Below are positions 6,536 to 15,007 of a stretch of 26,963 nt of DNA, piece by piece (the first letter of the stretch is position 1; every line of letters starts with the position of its first letter). Position numbers and translations under genes: made by a program. The stretch spans positions 1-26,963 of the forward strand of contig DYRK01000010.1 in NCBI GenBank assembly GCA_020718785.1, read 5' to 3'. Below the pieces are notes generated by a model, which did not search any database, had not been told where the DNA came from, and saw nothing but the letters and a program-made list of their open reading frames with translations. This stretch comes from Desulfatirhabdium butyrativorans (lineage in GTDB: Bacteria; Desulfobacterota; Desulfobacteria; Desulfobacterales; DYRK01).

Positions 6536-7806
6536 CAAAATTCGCAGTCCGAGCCTGTAATCTTGGCAAATGCTATCAGATTTACAAAAAGCCTTCGGAT
6601 CGTCTGAAACAATCCCTGTGGCGGGGAAAAAAGTGTTTCTACAAAGAATTCTGGGCAGTCAGAAATCTGTCGTTCGAGATTGCAAAAGGAGAAACCGTCG
6701 GTATTATCGGCGCAAACGGTTCGGGAAAGTCCACTCTTTTGCAGATGATCTGCGGTATTCTGAATCCCAGCACAGGAAGTTTGGAAATAGACGGAAGAAT
6801 CGCCGCATTGCTGGAATTGGGCGCAGGCTTTAATCCTGAATTTACGGGACGTGAAAATGTCTTGATGAACGCTGCCATTATGGGATTAAGCCGTTCCGAA
6901 ATCAAGGAGCGATACAATGATATTGCTGCTTTTGCCGATATTGGTCATTTTATTGACCGGCCCGTAAAGACTTATTCCAGCGGTATGTACGTGCGGCTGG
7001 CTTTTGCTACAGCCGTCAATGTTTCTCCGGATATTCTCGTAGTGGACGAGGCTCTTGCTGTCGGAGATGCGCGTTTTCAGCAGAAATGTATGGCAAAAAT
7101 CAAAGCCTTTTGTCAATCGGGAACAGTCATTCTGGTGTCTCACGATATGGTAGCCATGCTGGAACTGTGTTCCCGAGTGATCTGGATAGAATCCGGAGAA
7201 ATCCGTATGGACGGCGTTCCCAAATTTGTGATCGAGAAATATCTTCAATATATGTATGAAGGAATGGCTGCAACAATATCTCCGGATTTGGATACCTCTG
7301 CTTCGACAAATAGTGACAGATACGACATGAGCGGATTTCAGATGATTGATAAAACTATCAGACAGTTCGGAGATAAAAGAGCCACAATAAGAGCCTTGCG
7401 TATCTGTTCGCCGGAAAGCGGCAACGGTGTGATATATTCCGGAAAATCTTGTGAAATCGGTGTGATAGTCAATTCTAACGATACGGTTAGCCGCCCCATT
7501 GTGGGTTTTTTTGTGAAAGATCGGCTGGGCAGGGAAATTATGGGCGACAGCACGTTATTGCTCAAACAGGATATTCCTCCTTTTTCAAAAGATAAAAATT
7601 ATCTGTTTTCATTTGAAATCGCTCAATGGCCCAATCTTCAGGAAGGAGATTATGCACTGTGCGTGGCTATTGCCGACGGCACGCAGGAAGATCATGTCCA
7701 ATGCCATTTTCTTCACGATGCCCTGATTTTCAGAAGCATTCCTGTCAGAACGCCTGCCGGTATTTTCTCTGTTTCTGACAGCCGTATCACATTCAGGGAA
7801 ATTTAG
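6532..7806 (+). CDS. wzt: ABC transporter ATPase for O-antigen/glycan export, with C-terminal substrate-binding domain (Wzt)
   Basis: A 424-residue protein. Residues about 1-245 are the nucleotide-binding domain: Walker A GANGSGKST (60-68), the ELGAGFNPEFTGRENV block typical of Wzt/KpsT-like ATPases, the signature YSSGMYVRLAFA, Walker B ILVVDEALAVGD and H-loop VSHD. Residues about 265-424 form the C-terminal beta-sandwich extension (IRALRICSPESGNGVIYSGKSCEIGVIVN... GFFVKDRLGREIMGDST), which in O8/O9a-type systems binds the capped non-reducing end of the glycan before export. It should pair with the permease encoded at 3267-4805, from which it is separated by the ATPase/TOPRIM pair. The methyltransferases downstream could make the cap it recognises. 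Confidence 0.93.
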   Translation: MTKFAVRACNLGKCYQIYKKPSDRLKQSLWRGKKCFYKEFWAVRNLSFEIAKGETVGIIGANGSGKSTLLQMICGILNPSTGSLEIDGRIAALLELGAGFNPEFTGRENVLMNAAIMGLSRSEIKERYNDIAAFADIGHFIDRPVKTYSSGMYVRLAFATAVNVSPDILVVDEALAVGDARFQQKCMAKIKAFCQSGTVILVSHDMVAMLELCSRVIWIESGEIRMDGVPKFVIEKYLQYMYEGMAATISPDLDTSASTNSDRYDMSGFQMIDKTIRQFGDKRATIRALRICSPESGNGVIYSGKSCEIGVIVNSNDTVSRPIVGFFVKDRLGREIMGDSTLLLKQDIPPFSKDKNYLFSFEIAQWPNLQEGDYALCVAIADGTQEDHVQCHFLHDALIFRSIPVRTPAGIFSVSDSRITFREI

Positions 7807-7812
7807 AATCAA

Positions 7813-8415
7813 ATGCACCAAAGTTCTACAGACAATATGCTGGCTTTTAAAAGAAGCTGTCTTGAAGATAAAAAGAATGAGCCCTTGCTCATTCTGGACC
7901 TCGGAAGCCTTGACGTAAACGGGTCTTATCGTGAGTATTTCGATATTCCGCCCTGGAGCTATCGGGGAATGGACATGACTCCGGGCAGAAATGTGGATAT
8001 TGTCTTACAGAATCCCTATCGCTGGCAGGAGATAAAATCGGATTCCGCGGATGTGCTGATTTCGGGTCAGGCATTTGAGCATATCGAATATTTTTGGATG
8101 ACTATGCTGGAAATCGCAAGAGTTCTGAAACCCGGGGGATTATGCTGCATTATTGCGCCGTCCGGAGGATTCGAACACCGATATCCGGTGGATTGCTGGC
8201 GCTTCTACTCTGACGGATTTTCTGCACTGGCACGGTTTGTCAGGTTTGAAGTAGTAACAGTATTTACTCAGCGGGAAGAGAATCCTCAATATAGAGATGA
8301 CAGCGGCAAATGGCAGGATACAATTCTGATTTGCAGAAAGCCGCATTTTTCGCTTATTGCTTCGTGGCGGGAACGAATCCGGCGGACTCTCTTGCATTGG
8401 GTTCTTTCTCTTTAG
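7813..8415 (+). CDS. SAM-dependent methyltransferase (Methyltransf_11-like)
   Basis: A 200-residue protein starting six bases after wzt, with AGGGAAA (about 7795-7801) as possible ribosome binding site. LLILDLGSLDVNGSYREYF takes the motif I position, YRGMDMTPGRNVDIVLQ carries the acidic SAM-ribose residue, and ADVLISGQAFEHIEYFWMTM with ARVLKPGGLCCIIAPSGG gives the usual later motifs. DCWRFYSDGFSAL is a block I recognise from methyltransferases in O-antigen clusters. Motif I is a variant (LGSLDVNGS rather than GxGxG). Substrate unknown; the place beside wzt suggests glycan methylation. Confidence 0.85.
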   Translation: MHQSSTDNMLAFKRSCLEDKKNEPLLILDLGSLDVNGSYREYFDIPPWSYRGMDMTPGRNVDIVLQNPYRWQEIKSDSADVLISGQAFEHIEYFWMTMLEIARVLKPGGLCCIIAPSGGFEHRYPVDCWRFYSDGFSALARFVRFEVVTVFTQREENPQYRDDSGKWQDTILICRKPHFSLIASWRERIRRTLLHWVLSL

Positions 8416-8436
8416 AATGAGGTATCAGACAAAAAA

Positions 8437-8465
8437 TGGTGGGTTTCGCTTCGCTTCACCCACCC
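8437..8465. repeat. Short inverted repeat between two methyltransferase genes
   Basis: GGTGGGT (8438-8444) and ACCCACC (8458-8464) are perfect inverted arms around a 13-base spacer that contains TTCGC repeats. The form GGTGGGTTTCGCTTCGCT...ACCCACCCTACG is a dispersed repeat I recall from several filamentous and deltaproteobacterial genomes. It sits 8 bases before the next ATG, where a ribosome binding site would be expected, so it may have altered translation of that gene. Confidence 0.6.
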
Positions 8466-8472
8466 TACGAAT

Positions 8473-9411
8473 ATGGATTCGATGAAATATTTCAGATGCA
8501 GAAATATTGATGTGAGTGAAACGCAATTTTCGGCATATCTATGTGAAAATGATATGTTTGCAACACGACCGAAGATTCTTCAGAATTATATTAAGAATAA
8601 TATTAATAGATTGTATCGTATATTCCGGAATATGCTCATATCCGAAACTGACTTCCGGGGACCTGCATTGGATGTAGGTTCGGGATGGGGAATTTTCTAT
8701 CCGATTTACAAGCGGTTTTTTAATGCTATGCTCCCCTGCCACGTAGCAGAGTTATTCTGTTATGATCTGGAATATGAGGGCGATGCGATTCCCTGCGTGA
8801 CTTTCGAATGCGAGAAAGATGAATTGCCTTATAAAGATTCAAGCTTCGGAGCGATTCTGTTTTTCGATGTTCTCGAACACCTGATTGTTGACCCGGTGTA
8901 TGTAATATTGGAATTGAATCGGGTGCTGAGAAAAGGCGAACATCTGCTCATCAATACGCCGAACGCTTCGGCCGCTTACAGGATATTCAAAATATTATCC
9001 GGGCAAAGCCCGGCAACAGAGAATGAAATCCGTCCCAGTTCGATTTATCAGCGTCATAACAGAGAATGGACTCCGGATGAAGTCTGCCGTCTCATGGAAT
9101 GCTGCGGGTTCGGAAATTGTCTGATTACGACGAATGAAGATATGATCAGTCCTGTAGAAACAGAAATTCTTTGTTTTGCCAAGCAAAAAGGCATATTAAG
9201 AAAACCCGAGAATTATTTCGGTCCCGATATTTTCTGTGCAGCGGAAAAATTGGAAGATATGAGTCCGAAACTTGATCTGCCGAAAGATCGTCGCTGGCCC
9301 GAGTGGTTGTACACTTCTCTTGACATTTATCGGAAACGGCCTGAAATCTTTCCGATAAATGCCGAAAATCCCGAAATCGGATTAATGGAAAATCGGTGTG
9401 AGACAAGTTGA
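8473..9411 (+). CDS. SAM-dependent methyltransferase
   Basis: A 312-residue protein. Motif I ALDVGSGWGIFYP is at about residues 66-78, FECEKDELPYKDSSFGAILFFDVLEHL covers the motif II-IV region, and LNRVLRKGEHLLINTPN is the post-motif strand. SIYQRHNREWTPDEVCRLMECCGF is the C-terminal cap found in methyltransferases of sugar clusters. About 80 further residues after the core have no domain I can name. Start ATG 8473 has no clear Shine-Dalgarno because the short inverted repeat lies directly upstream. The 3' end overlaps the next gene by 14 bases. Confidence 0.85.
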   Translation: MDSMKYFRCRNIDVSETQFSAYLCENDMFATRPKILQNYIKNNINRLYRIFRNMLISETDFRGPALDVGSGWGIFYPIYKRFFNAMLPCHVAELFCYDLEYEGDAIPCVTFECEKDELPYKDSSFGAILFFDVLEHLIVDPVYVILELNRVLRKGEHLLINTPNASAAYRIFKILSGQSPATENEIRPSSIYQRHNREWTPDEVCRLMECCGFGNCLITTNEDMISPVETEILCFAKQKGILRKPENYFGPDIFCAAEKLEDMSPKLDLPKDRRWPEWLYTSLDIYRKRPEIFPINAENPEIGLMENRCETS

Positions 9412-12400
9412 TGTTCTGAAGCATTCTTTTTATATCGAAGCCCCGCAGAGGCTCACGGATATTTCCTCATGGCAGGGTCATATCCCTTTTGCCTTTGCTA
9501 TAATGCAGTGGCTTGCTCCAGCAGTTTTTACGGAATTGGGAACCCATAAAGGAGATTCTTACTGCGCCTTCTGTCAGGCTGTGCAAGGGCTGAATCTGAA
9601 CTGCTCCTGCCATGCGGTTGACCATTGGGAAGGCGATGAACATGCGGGAATCTATGATAAAGATGTATTTGAGGAACTTAGGTCTTATCATGATCCTTTG
9701 TACTCGGATTTTTCGAAGCTGCTGAAAATGACGTTTGATGAAGGATTGAGTCATTTTTCGGATGCAGGTATAGATTTGCTGCATATTGACGGACTTCACT
9801 CTTACGAGGCAGTAAAACATGACTTCTGTTCATGGCTGCCGAAAATGAGTGAAAAAGGAGTCGTATTACTTCATGATACCGAGGTCCGTGAACAGGATTT
9901 CGGAGTATGGAAACTGTGGGAAGAACTGAAGGAAAACTATCCGAGCTTCGAATTTAAGCATTCTCACGGTCTGGGAGTTCTGGGCATAGGTAAATCTCTG
10001 CCGCCAGCGGTCGCCGACCTGCTGAATGCGGATAGAGAAGATATTTCCGAAACACAGAAGATATTTTCCGATCTGGGAAATGCAGTCATCCGAGATAAAA
10101 AGACAAATACGCCAGCCTCTCACCCCGAACCCCGAACTCCGAACCCGCTGATCAGCATAATTATTCCGGCATATAATCATGAAAAATATCTGAAAGAGAC
10201 CATTGCTTCGGTTCTGGAACAGACCGTGAGCGATTTTGAACTTATCATTATCAATGACGGTTCGCAGGACCGCTCGGAAGATATTATTCTCAGTATAAAC
10301 GACAGCCGGATTCACTATTTCTGTCAGGAAAATCAGGGCGCGCATAACACGCTGAACCGCGGAATCAGGCTTGCAAGAGGCAAATATCTCAGCATTCTGA
10401 ATTCGGACGATGTTTATTATCCTGAGCGATTCGAGGAATTTCTGAAAATCCTTGAACATGAGCCTTCGGTTCATGCGGTGTTCAGTCATGTAGAATTCAT
10501 TGACGAACAGGGAAATTTCATAAAACATAAGACAGCAGAAGATAATTGGCTGAACCGCCCGGAACCCTCTTTTAAAACAGAGAATACTGTTTTTCTCGAT
10601 CTGCTTGCGGGAAATTTTCTTGTTTCGACTTCGAATCTGTTTTGCAGAAAAAGCGTATTCGATGATATCGGCTATTTTCTCAATCTCAGGTATGCCCATG
10701 ATTATGAGTTTTTTCTGAGACTTTGCTATAATTTCAATGTCCGTCTGATACAGACCCCTCTGTTGAAATACAGGATTCACAGCGCCAATACAATTAAGGA
10801 AAATGAGGCGGAAACCGACTTCGAACTGGGACTTATCTTCTCGAATTTACTCCTTAATTACGATCTGAAGAAAATCTTTCCAGTTGAAAATGCCTACACC
10901 CTGATGGCAAAATTCTTTAATTCCGTCAAGCCTTGCAACTCGGAACGGATGATTATGACTTTGATTCCTTTTGTTTTAAGCCATAATCTTGAGAAAGAGT
11001 TTTTTGATGTCTTAGCTGAACAGTCGGAAAATCCTTTCAGAAAAGCCTGCACAGATTATTTCAGAAATTATCTCGATGTCTGGCAGGATTCCCAGACTGC
11101 TTGGAAAAAATGGAGCGAAACCAATGAGCAGCTTGTCCGTACAGAAAAAAAATTGTCGGAAACATCGGAAGAAGCAAAAAAATGGTGGCTCAATTCACAG
11201 GAAACTTGGAAAACATGGCATGAGATCAACAGATATCTGGCAGAATCAGATAAAAAATTGACAGAAATTGCAGAATCGGCGGAACGGTGGCGGCAGATTT
11301 CTGTGTCTGAAATCAACGGACGGCTCATAGAAGCCGAAAAAAAGGCGTCTGTAGCTGTCGAAACCGCAGAAAAATGGAGACTTATCTCCGAATATGCCCG
11401 GCAACAATGTCAAGAAAGCGATAATCACCTGAAAGAAGTCGAGAAAAAACTTGCTGAGTCAGAAAAAGAGATAAAACAATGGACATTGAATTCTGACAAT
11501 GCTTGGAGGAAGCAGGATGAAACCCATAAAAAACTGATTGAGGCAGAAAGAAAATTATCCGAAGCAGATAAGAAGTATGCAGAAATAACCCGGCAATTTC
11601 AGGTAGTGACGGATTCTTACGCATATCGTATAGGCAGAATATTAAGTCGTCCCATAGAAAAAATATCGGGCAGACAGATTTTGCCGTTAAAAATAGAGGA
11701 AAAAACGGTGACAGATACCATTGAAAGCCCTGTCAGAAATTATATAAACCGGGAAGTCGCAGACACTTTTTCCCGATTTTCGGAGAAGATCGGTCACTCA
11801 GACCGGCAAATTTCAATTACTGTACCGCCTAAACTCTTTGTCAATCTGTCGGATGTTTCGAAATATCGTGACGGATTTTCCTTTATCAGACCCGAAGAAC
11901 TGAAATTGGAAAAGCCTGTTGATGACTACATTGAAAAAGATCTCTTTCCGCTGCCTTCCACAGAAGACAGGGAGGGCTATATGGATGAGAGACATTTCGA
12001 ATATTGGCTGTCCGGATTGGGCGATTATCTGAATATCAAACATATCCTGAAAAAGTATGATTGCTGCCTTAAACCGGGCTTTTCCGTTTATGATATGGGA
12101 TGTGCATCAGGAAGGGTAATTCGGCATTTTCTCTGTCAGGAGAAAGAATTGAATTTGTGGGCATCGGACGTAAATTCCAACCATGCCGAATGGATATTGA
12201 AATATATAGGCACAACTATCAAGGCGTTTCAGAATCATTTTCTTCCCCATTTGCCTATGGAAGATAATTATTTTGATATAGTCTATGCGTTTTCGGTATT
12301 TACCCATATTGACTCATTCGATTCGGCTTGGCTGGCAGAATTGAGAAGAATATTGAAACCGGGCGGTATTGCCTATCTGACCATACATTCTGATCACACA

Positions 12401-12667
12401 TGGTCTGTGATGAAGGCCGGTATGCCCATCTATGAGGCATTGATGACTCACCCTGATTTTTCGCCGGATTTGCTGAAATTCCCATTGCCGCAGGAAAAAA
12501 CGGTCTATCGCTGGGGAGCAGGGGGCTATAGTTCAAATGTCTTTTATCATACCGAATATATAAAGAATATATGGGGAAGATATTTTGAAGTGCTTGAAGT
12601 CATTCGGGAAGGATGCTTTTATCAGGATGTAGTTGTACTCAGAAAAAAACTTACTGAAATAAAATAG
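9398..12667 (+). CDS. Multidomain glycan enzyme: methyltransferase - GT2 glycosyltransferase - coiled coil - methyltransferase
   Basis: A 1089-residue protein from GTG 9398, overlapping the previous gene. Residues about 20-205 are a Methyltransf_24-like domain (FTELGTHKGDSYCAF, HAVDHWEGD, DLLHIDGLHSYEAVKHD, VLLHDTEV). Residues about 250-470 are a GT-A family 2 glycosyltransferase: LISIIIPAYNHEKYL, ELIIINDGS, LNSDD as the DxD site near 333, and YAHDYEFFLRL. Residues about 561-730 form a long Trp- and Glu/Lys-rich coiled coil. Residues about 845-1085 are a second methyltransferase (YDMGCASGRVIRHF, YAFSVFTHIDSFD, LKPGGIAYLTIHSD). Joining a polymer-acting GT, a coiled coil and a methyltransferase recalls WbdD, whose coiled coil sets O-antigen chain length before methyl capping; that parallel is an inference and no kinase domain is seen here. 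Confidence 0.88.
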   Translation: MRQVDVLKHSFYIEAPQRLTDISSWQGHIPFAFAIMQWLAPAVFTELGTHKGDSYCAFCQAVQGLNLNCSCHAVDHWEGDEHAGIYDKDVFEELRSYHDPLYSDFSKLLKMTFDEGLSHFSDAGIDLLHIDGLHSYEAVKHDFCSWLPKMSEKGVVLLHDTEVREQDFGVWKLWEELKENYPSFEFKHSHGLGVLGIGKSLPPAVADLLNADREDISETQKIFSDLGNAVIRDKKTNTPASHPEPRTPNPLISIIIPAYNHEKYLKETIASVLEQTVSDFELIIINDGSQDRSEDIILSINDSRIHYFCQENQGAHNTLNRGIRLARGKYLSILNSDDVYYPERFEEFLKILEHEPSVHAVFSHVEFIDEQGNFIKHKTAEDNWLNRPEPSFKTENTVFLDLLAGNFLVSTSNLFCRKSVFDDIGYFLNLRYAHDYEFFLRLCYNFNVRLIQTPLLKYRIHSANTIKENEAETDFELGLIFSNLLLNYDLKKIFPVENAYTLMAKFFNSVKPCNSERMIMTLIPFVLSHNLEKEFFDVLAEQSENPFRKACTDYFRNYLDVWQDSQTAWKKWSETNEQLVRTEKKLSETSEEAKKWWLNSQETWKTWHEINRYLAESDKKLTEIAESAERWRQISVSEINGRLIEAEKKASVAVETAEKWRLISEYARQQCQESDNHLKEVEKKLAESEKEIKQWTLNSDNAWRKQDETHKKLIEAERKLSEADKKYAEITRQFQVVTDSYAYRIGRILSRPIEKISGRQILPLKIEEKTVTDTIESPVRNYINREVADTFSRFSEKIGHSDRQISITVPPKLFVNLSDVSKYRDGFSFIRPEELKLEKPVDDYIEKDLFPLPSTEDREGYMDERHFEYWLSGLGDYLNIKHILKKYDCCLKPGFSVYDMGCASGRVIRHFLCQEKELNLWASDVNSNHAEWILKYIGTTIKAFQNHFLPHLPMEDNYFDIVYAFSVFTHIDSFDSAWLAELRRILKPGGIAYLTIHSDHTWSVMKAGMPIYEALMTHPDFSPDLLKFPLPQEKTVYRWGAGGYSSNVFYHTEYIKNIWGRYFEVLEVIREGCFYQDVVVLRKKLTEIK
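10123..10143 (+). repeat. Three tandem heptanucleotides inside a coding linker
   Basis: CCCCGAA (10123-10129), CCCCGAA (10130-10136) and CTCCGAA (10137-10143) encode the Pro-rich linker PEPRTPN between the first methyltransferase and GT2 domains of the large protein. Seven is not a multiple of three, so loss or gain of one unit would shift the frame. Confidence 0.8.
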
Positions 12668-12672
12668 AAAAA

Positions 12673-13422
12673 ATGGATATTTCTGTCATTATACCTGCTC
12701 ACAGAGAAGGCCGTCTGGCGCACCGCACCATGAGCAGCATCTTCAGATCGGCAAAATATGCCTCGGAATCCGGTATCAGAACCGAGATAGTCGTAGTATT
12801 GGACAGACCGGATAAAAAAACGCAGGAGTATTTCAGGCGATACGATGACTCTGAAGTAAAGCTTCATACCTCGGATTTCGGGGATGCCGGGCTGGCAAGA
12901 AATCACGGCGTTGAGCGTGCTGCTGGAAAGTATATTGCTTTTTCAGATGCCGATGATCTGTTCGGAAAGAATTGGCTGAACGCAGCCTTTCATGAAGCAG
13001 AAAGCTGCGGGGAATACGGTGTTTACTATCCCGAATATGTCATCTGTTTCGAGGGAGAAAATCTGCTTGTCCAATGCAAAGATTCCGATGACGAAACCTT
13101 GTCCATCGGAGATATGATAGAATACAACTGCTGGAATTCTGTCCATTTTTTAACTAGACGGACTCTGCTTCTGGAAAATCCTTTTGTGCCGACTCCTTTG
13201 GAATCGGGATTCGGGTACGAAGACTGGCACTGGTATTGCGAAATCATCGCCAACCGCATTCCGATCCGAATTGTTCCGGACAGTTGTGTATTTTACCGGA
13301 AAAAGCTGCAAGGCTCGCGTCTGTCCGAACATAATCACAGTCAGACAGTGATTCCGAGATCGAAACTCTTCGAGCCTGCCATATTCTCTTCGCTGATCAA
13401 CAGAGGGAAAAATAAAGCATAA
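12673..13422 (+). CDS. Family 2 glycosyltransferase (GT-A)
   Basis: A 249-residue protein starting five bases after the large multidomain gene. MDISVIIPAHREGRLAHRT is the first strand of a GT2 domain, EIVVVLDRPD replaces the usual VDDGS with LDRPD, GLARNHGVERAAGKYIAFSDADD carries the DxD nucleotide-sugar site (about residues 85-97), and GFGYEDWHWYCEI has the ED motif near the catalytic base. It ends with no membrane segment, so it is probably cytosolic or peripheral. Sugar specificity cannot be read from the sequence. Its stop abuts the next ATG directly. Confidence 0.88.
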   Translation: MDISVIIPAHREGRLAHRTMSSIFRSAKYASESGIRTEIVVVLDRPDKKTQEYFRRYDDSEVKLHTSDFGDAGLARNHGVERAAGKYIAFSDADDLFGKNWLNAAFHEAESCGEYGVYYPEYVICFEGENLLVQCKDSDDETLSIGDMIEYNCWNSVHFLTRRTLLLENPFVPTPLESGFGYEDWHWYCEIIANRIPIRIVPDSCVFYRKKLQGSRLSEHNHSQTVIPRSKLFEPAIFSSLINRGKNKA

Positions 13423-14988
13423 ATGATAACAAATCATAGGCATCGGATTATCTTGAACTATATATTCAGGGTCATTTATGCGGCAGTGCTTTATGTTTAC
13501 AGAGGCATGAAGTATTTCTTCAGACCGCTGGTCCATATTCACCCGAGGATATATCGCTTTGCCCTGACTCTGCGCGAAGCAGTAAAAGAACTGATACGTC
13601 CGCCGGAAATATCTCCTCCTGCGATCTTTCCCGAATCGCAGATTCAGGAAGCAGCAAAAAAGGAAAGTCTTTTTTCTGAAAAAGAGAATATCTGCGTAGC
13701 TGAACCGGAAAAATCGCCTCGTATTCCCGCATGGCTCATGGAAGAATGGCGAGACATTCATGCTGTCGAGCCGCAGTTGTTTCCTGAAAAATGGCTTATA
13801 GAAACTATCCCGACCTATCATGTTCCTATATCCCGCATTGCAGAGCCGTATTTGGAACTTTGCGGGCTGTACGGAGAGGATGTCAGTCATGTATTTCTGG
13901 TTCCCTGGTTAGTGAAAGGCGGGGCAGACCTTGTAGTTATCAATTATGTTCAGTCGCTGACTATACAGCATTTGGCGAGACATATAGCGGTGATTTCCAC
14001 ACTGAATGTGGATTCGCCGTGGAAAGAAAGACTTCCTGAACAGACCCGTTTTATCGAGTTAGGGAAAAGGTATCATTGGCTGTGGCCGGAAGAACAGGAA
14101 AAACTGCTCATCCGCCTGTTAGTGCAGAATCGTCCGAAAATCATTCACAATATCAATTCGGATCTCGGGTACCGTGTATTTGTCAAATACGGAAAAGCAC
14201 TGCAAGGGATGTCGAAACTCTATGCCTCGTCGTTTTGTCTCGATATGACCGAAGAAGGGAAATACGCGGGATATCCGGTCTGGTATCTGCCCGAATGCTT
14301 TGATATATTAGAAGCTCTGCTGAGTGAAAACCGTATCCATTTGGAGATATTAGAAGAACTCTATGCTTTTGACAGAGAGAAAATGTATGTCCATTATCAG
14401 CCTGTGGCTCCGGTTCCAAAACGGAAACAATTTGACGAGCGATATTTGAATAAAGAGACATTCAATATTTTATGGGCAGGCAGATTGGACAGGCAAAAAC
14501 GCCCCGACATTCTTATTCGAATTGCGGAAAAATGCAAGGCATTGCCCTTCAGATTCCATGTTTACGGCTCAACGGTTTTGGACGCCGATCTTTATACGAA
14601 GCGATTCGAAGAATTGGAAAATATCAGCTATCACGGGCAGTTTGACGGTCTTCCCTCTGTAGATGTGAATTATTACGATATTTTTTTATATACTTCGCAA
14701 TGGGACGGGATGCCGAATGTTTTGTTAGAAGCCGTATCTCTCGGTTTGCCGGTGATTGCATCCGATGTAGGCGGCATTCGGGAACTGATTGTCCATGAGA
14801 AAACCGGTTTTCTCATCACTCCTTATACCGACGCGGACGTTTATGCGGATTGTCTTCGATACATCTTTGAGAATCGTTCCATGCTTGCGGAAATAGCGGA
14901 TAATGCTTTTCAGTTGCTTGCCGAAAGGCATTCATGGGGAGTCTTTAATGAAAATATAAAAAAGATTCCGCATTATTGTGTGTTCTGA
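13423..14988 (+). CDS. Family 4 glycosyltransferase (GT-B) with N-terminal extension
   Basis: A 521-residue protein whose ATG follows the previous TAA with no gap. Residues about 160-340 are the acceptor half (HVFLVPWLVKGGADLVVINYV). Residues about 345-510 are the Glycos_transf_1 half: FNILWAGRLDRQKRPDIL, ISYHGQFDG, DIFLYTSQWDGMPNVLLEAV and GLPVIASDVGGIREL, holding the E-x7-E type donor site. The first 120 residues are an atypical extension: a basic, partly hydrophobic start (YIFRVIYAAVLYVYRGMKYFF) that could bind the membrane, then a Glu/Lys/Pro-rich linker. Donor and acceptor unknown; it should add a sugar to the cluster's glycan on the cytosolic face. Confidence 0.9.
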   Translation: MITNHRHRIILNYIFRVIYAAVLYVYRGMKYFFRPLVHIHPRIYRFALTLREAVKELIRPPEISPPAIFPESQIQEAAKKESLFSEKENICVAEPEKSPRIPAWLMEEWRDIHAVEPQLFPEKWLIETIPTYHVPISRIAEPYLELCGLYGEDVSHVFLVPWLVKGGADLVVINYVQSLTIQHLARHIAVISTLNVDSPWKERLPEQTRFIELGKRYHWLWPEEQEKLLIRLLVQNRPKIIHNINSDLGYRVFVKYGKALQGMSKLYASSFCLDMTEEGKYAGYPVWYLPECFDILEALLSENRIHLEILEELYAFDREKMYVHYQPVAPVPKRKQFDERYLNKETFNILWAGRLDRQKRPDILIRIAEKCKALPFRFHVYGSTVLDADLYTKRFEELENISYHGQFDGLPSVDVNYYDIFLYTSQWDGMPNVLLEAVSLGLPVIASDVGGIRELIVHEKTGFLITPYTDADVYADCLRYIFENRSMLAEIADNAFQLLAERHSWGVFNENIKKIPHYCVF

Positions 14989-15007
14989 CAAGAGGAAGAC
15001 CTATACG

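Noticed and set aside
10123..10143. CRISPR-like or minisatellite array
   Set aside because: Only three 7-bp units with no spacers; kept only as a coding tandem repeat.
9866..10780. Minus-strand ORF of 304 codons
   Set aside because: Antisense to the well-supported methyltransferase/GT2 domains, with no recognisable motif.
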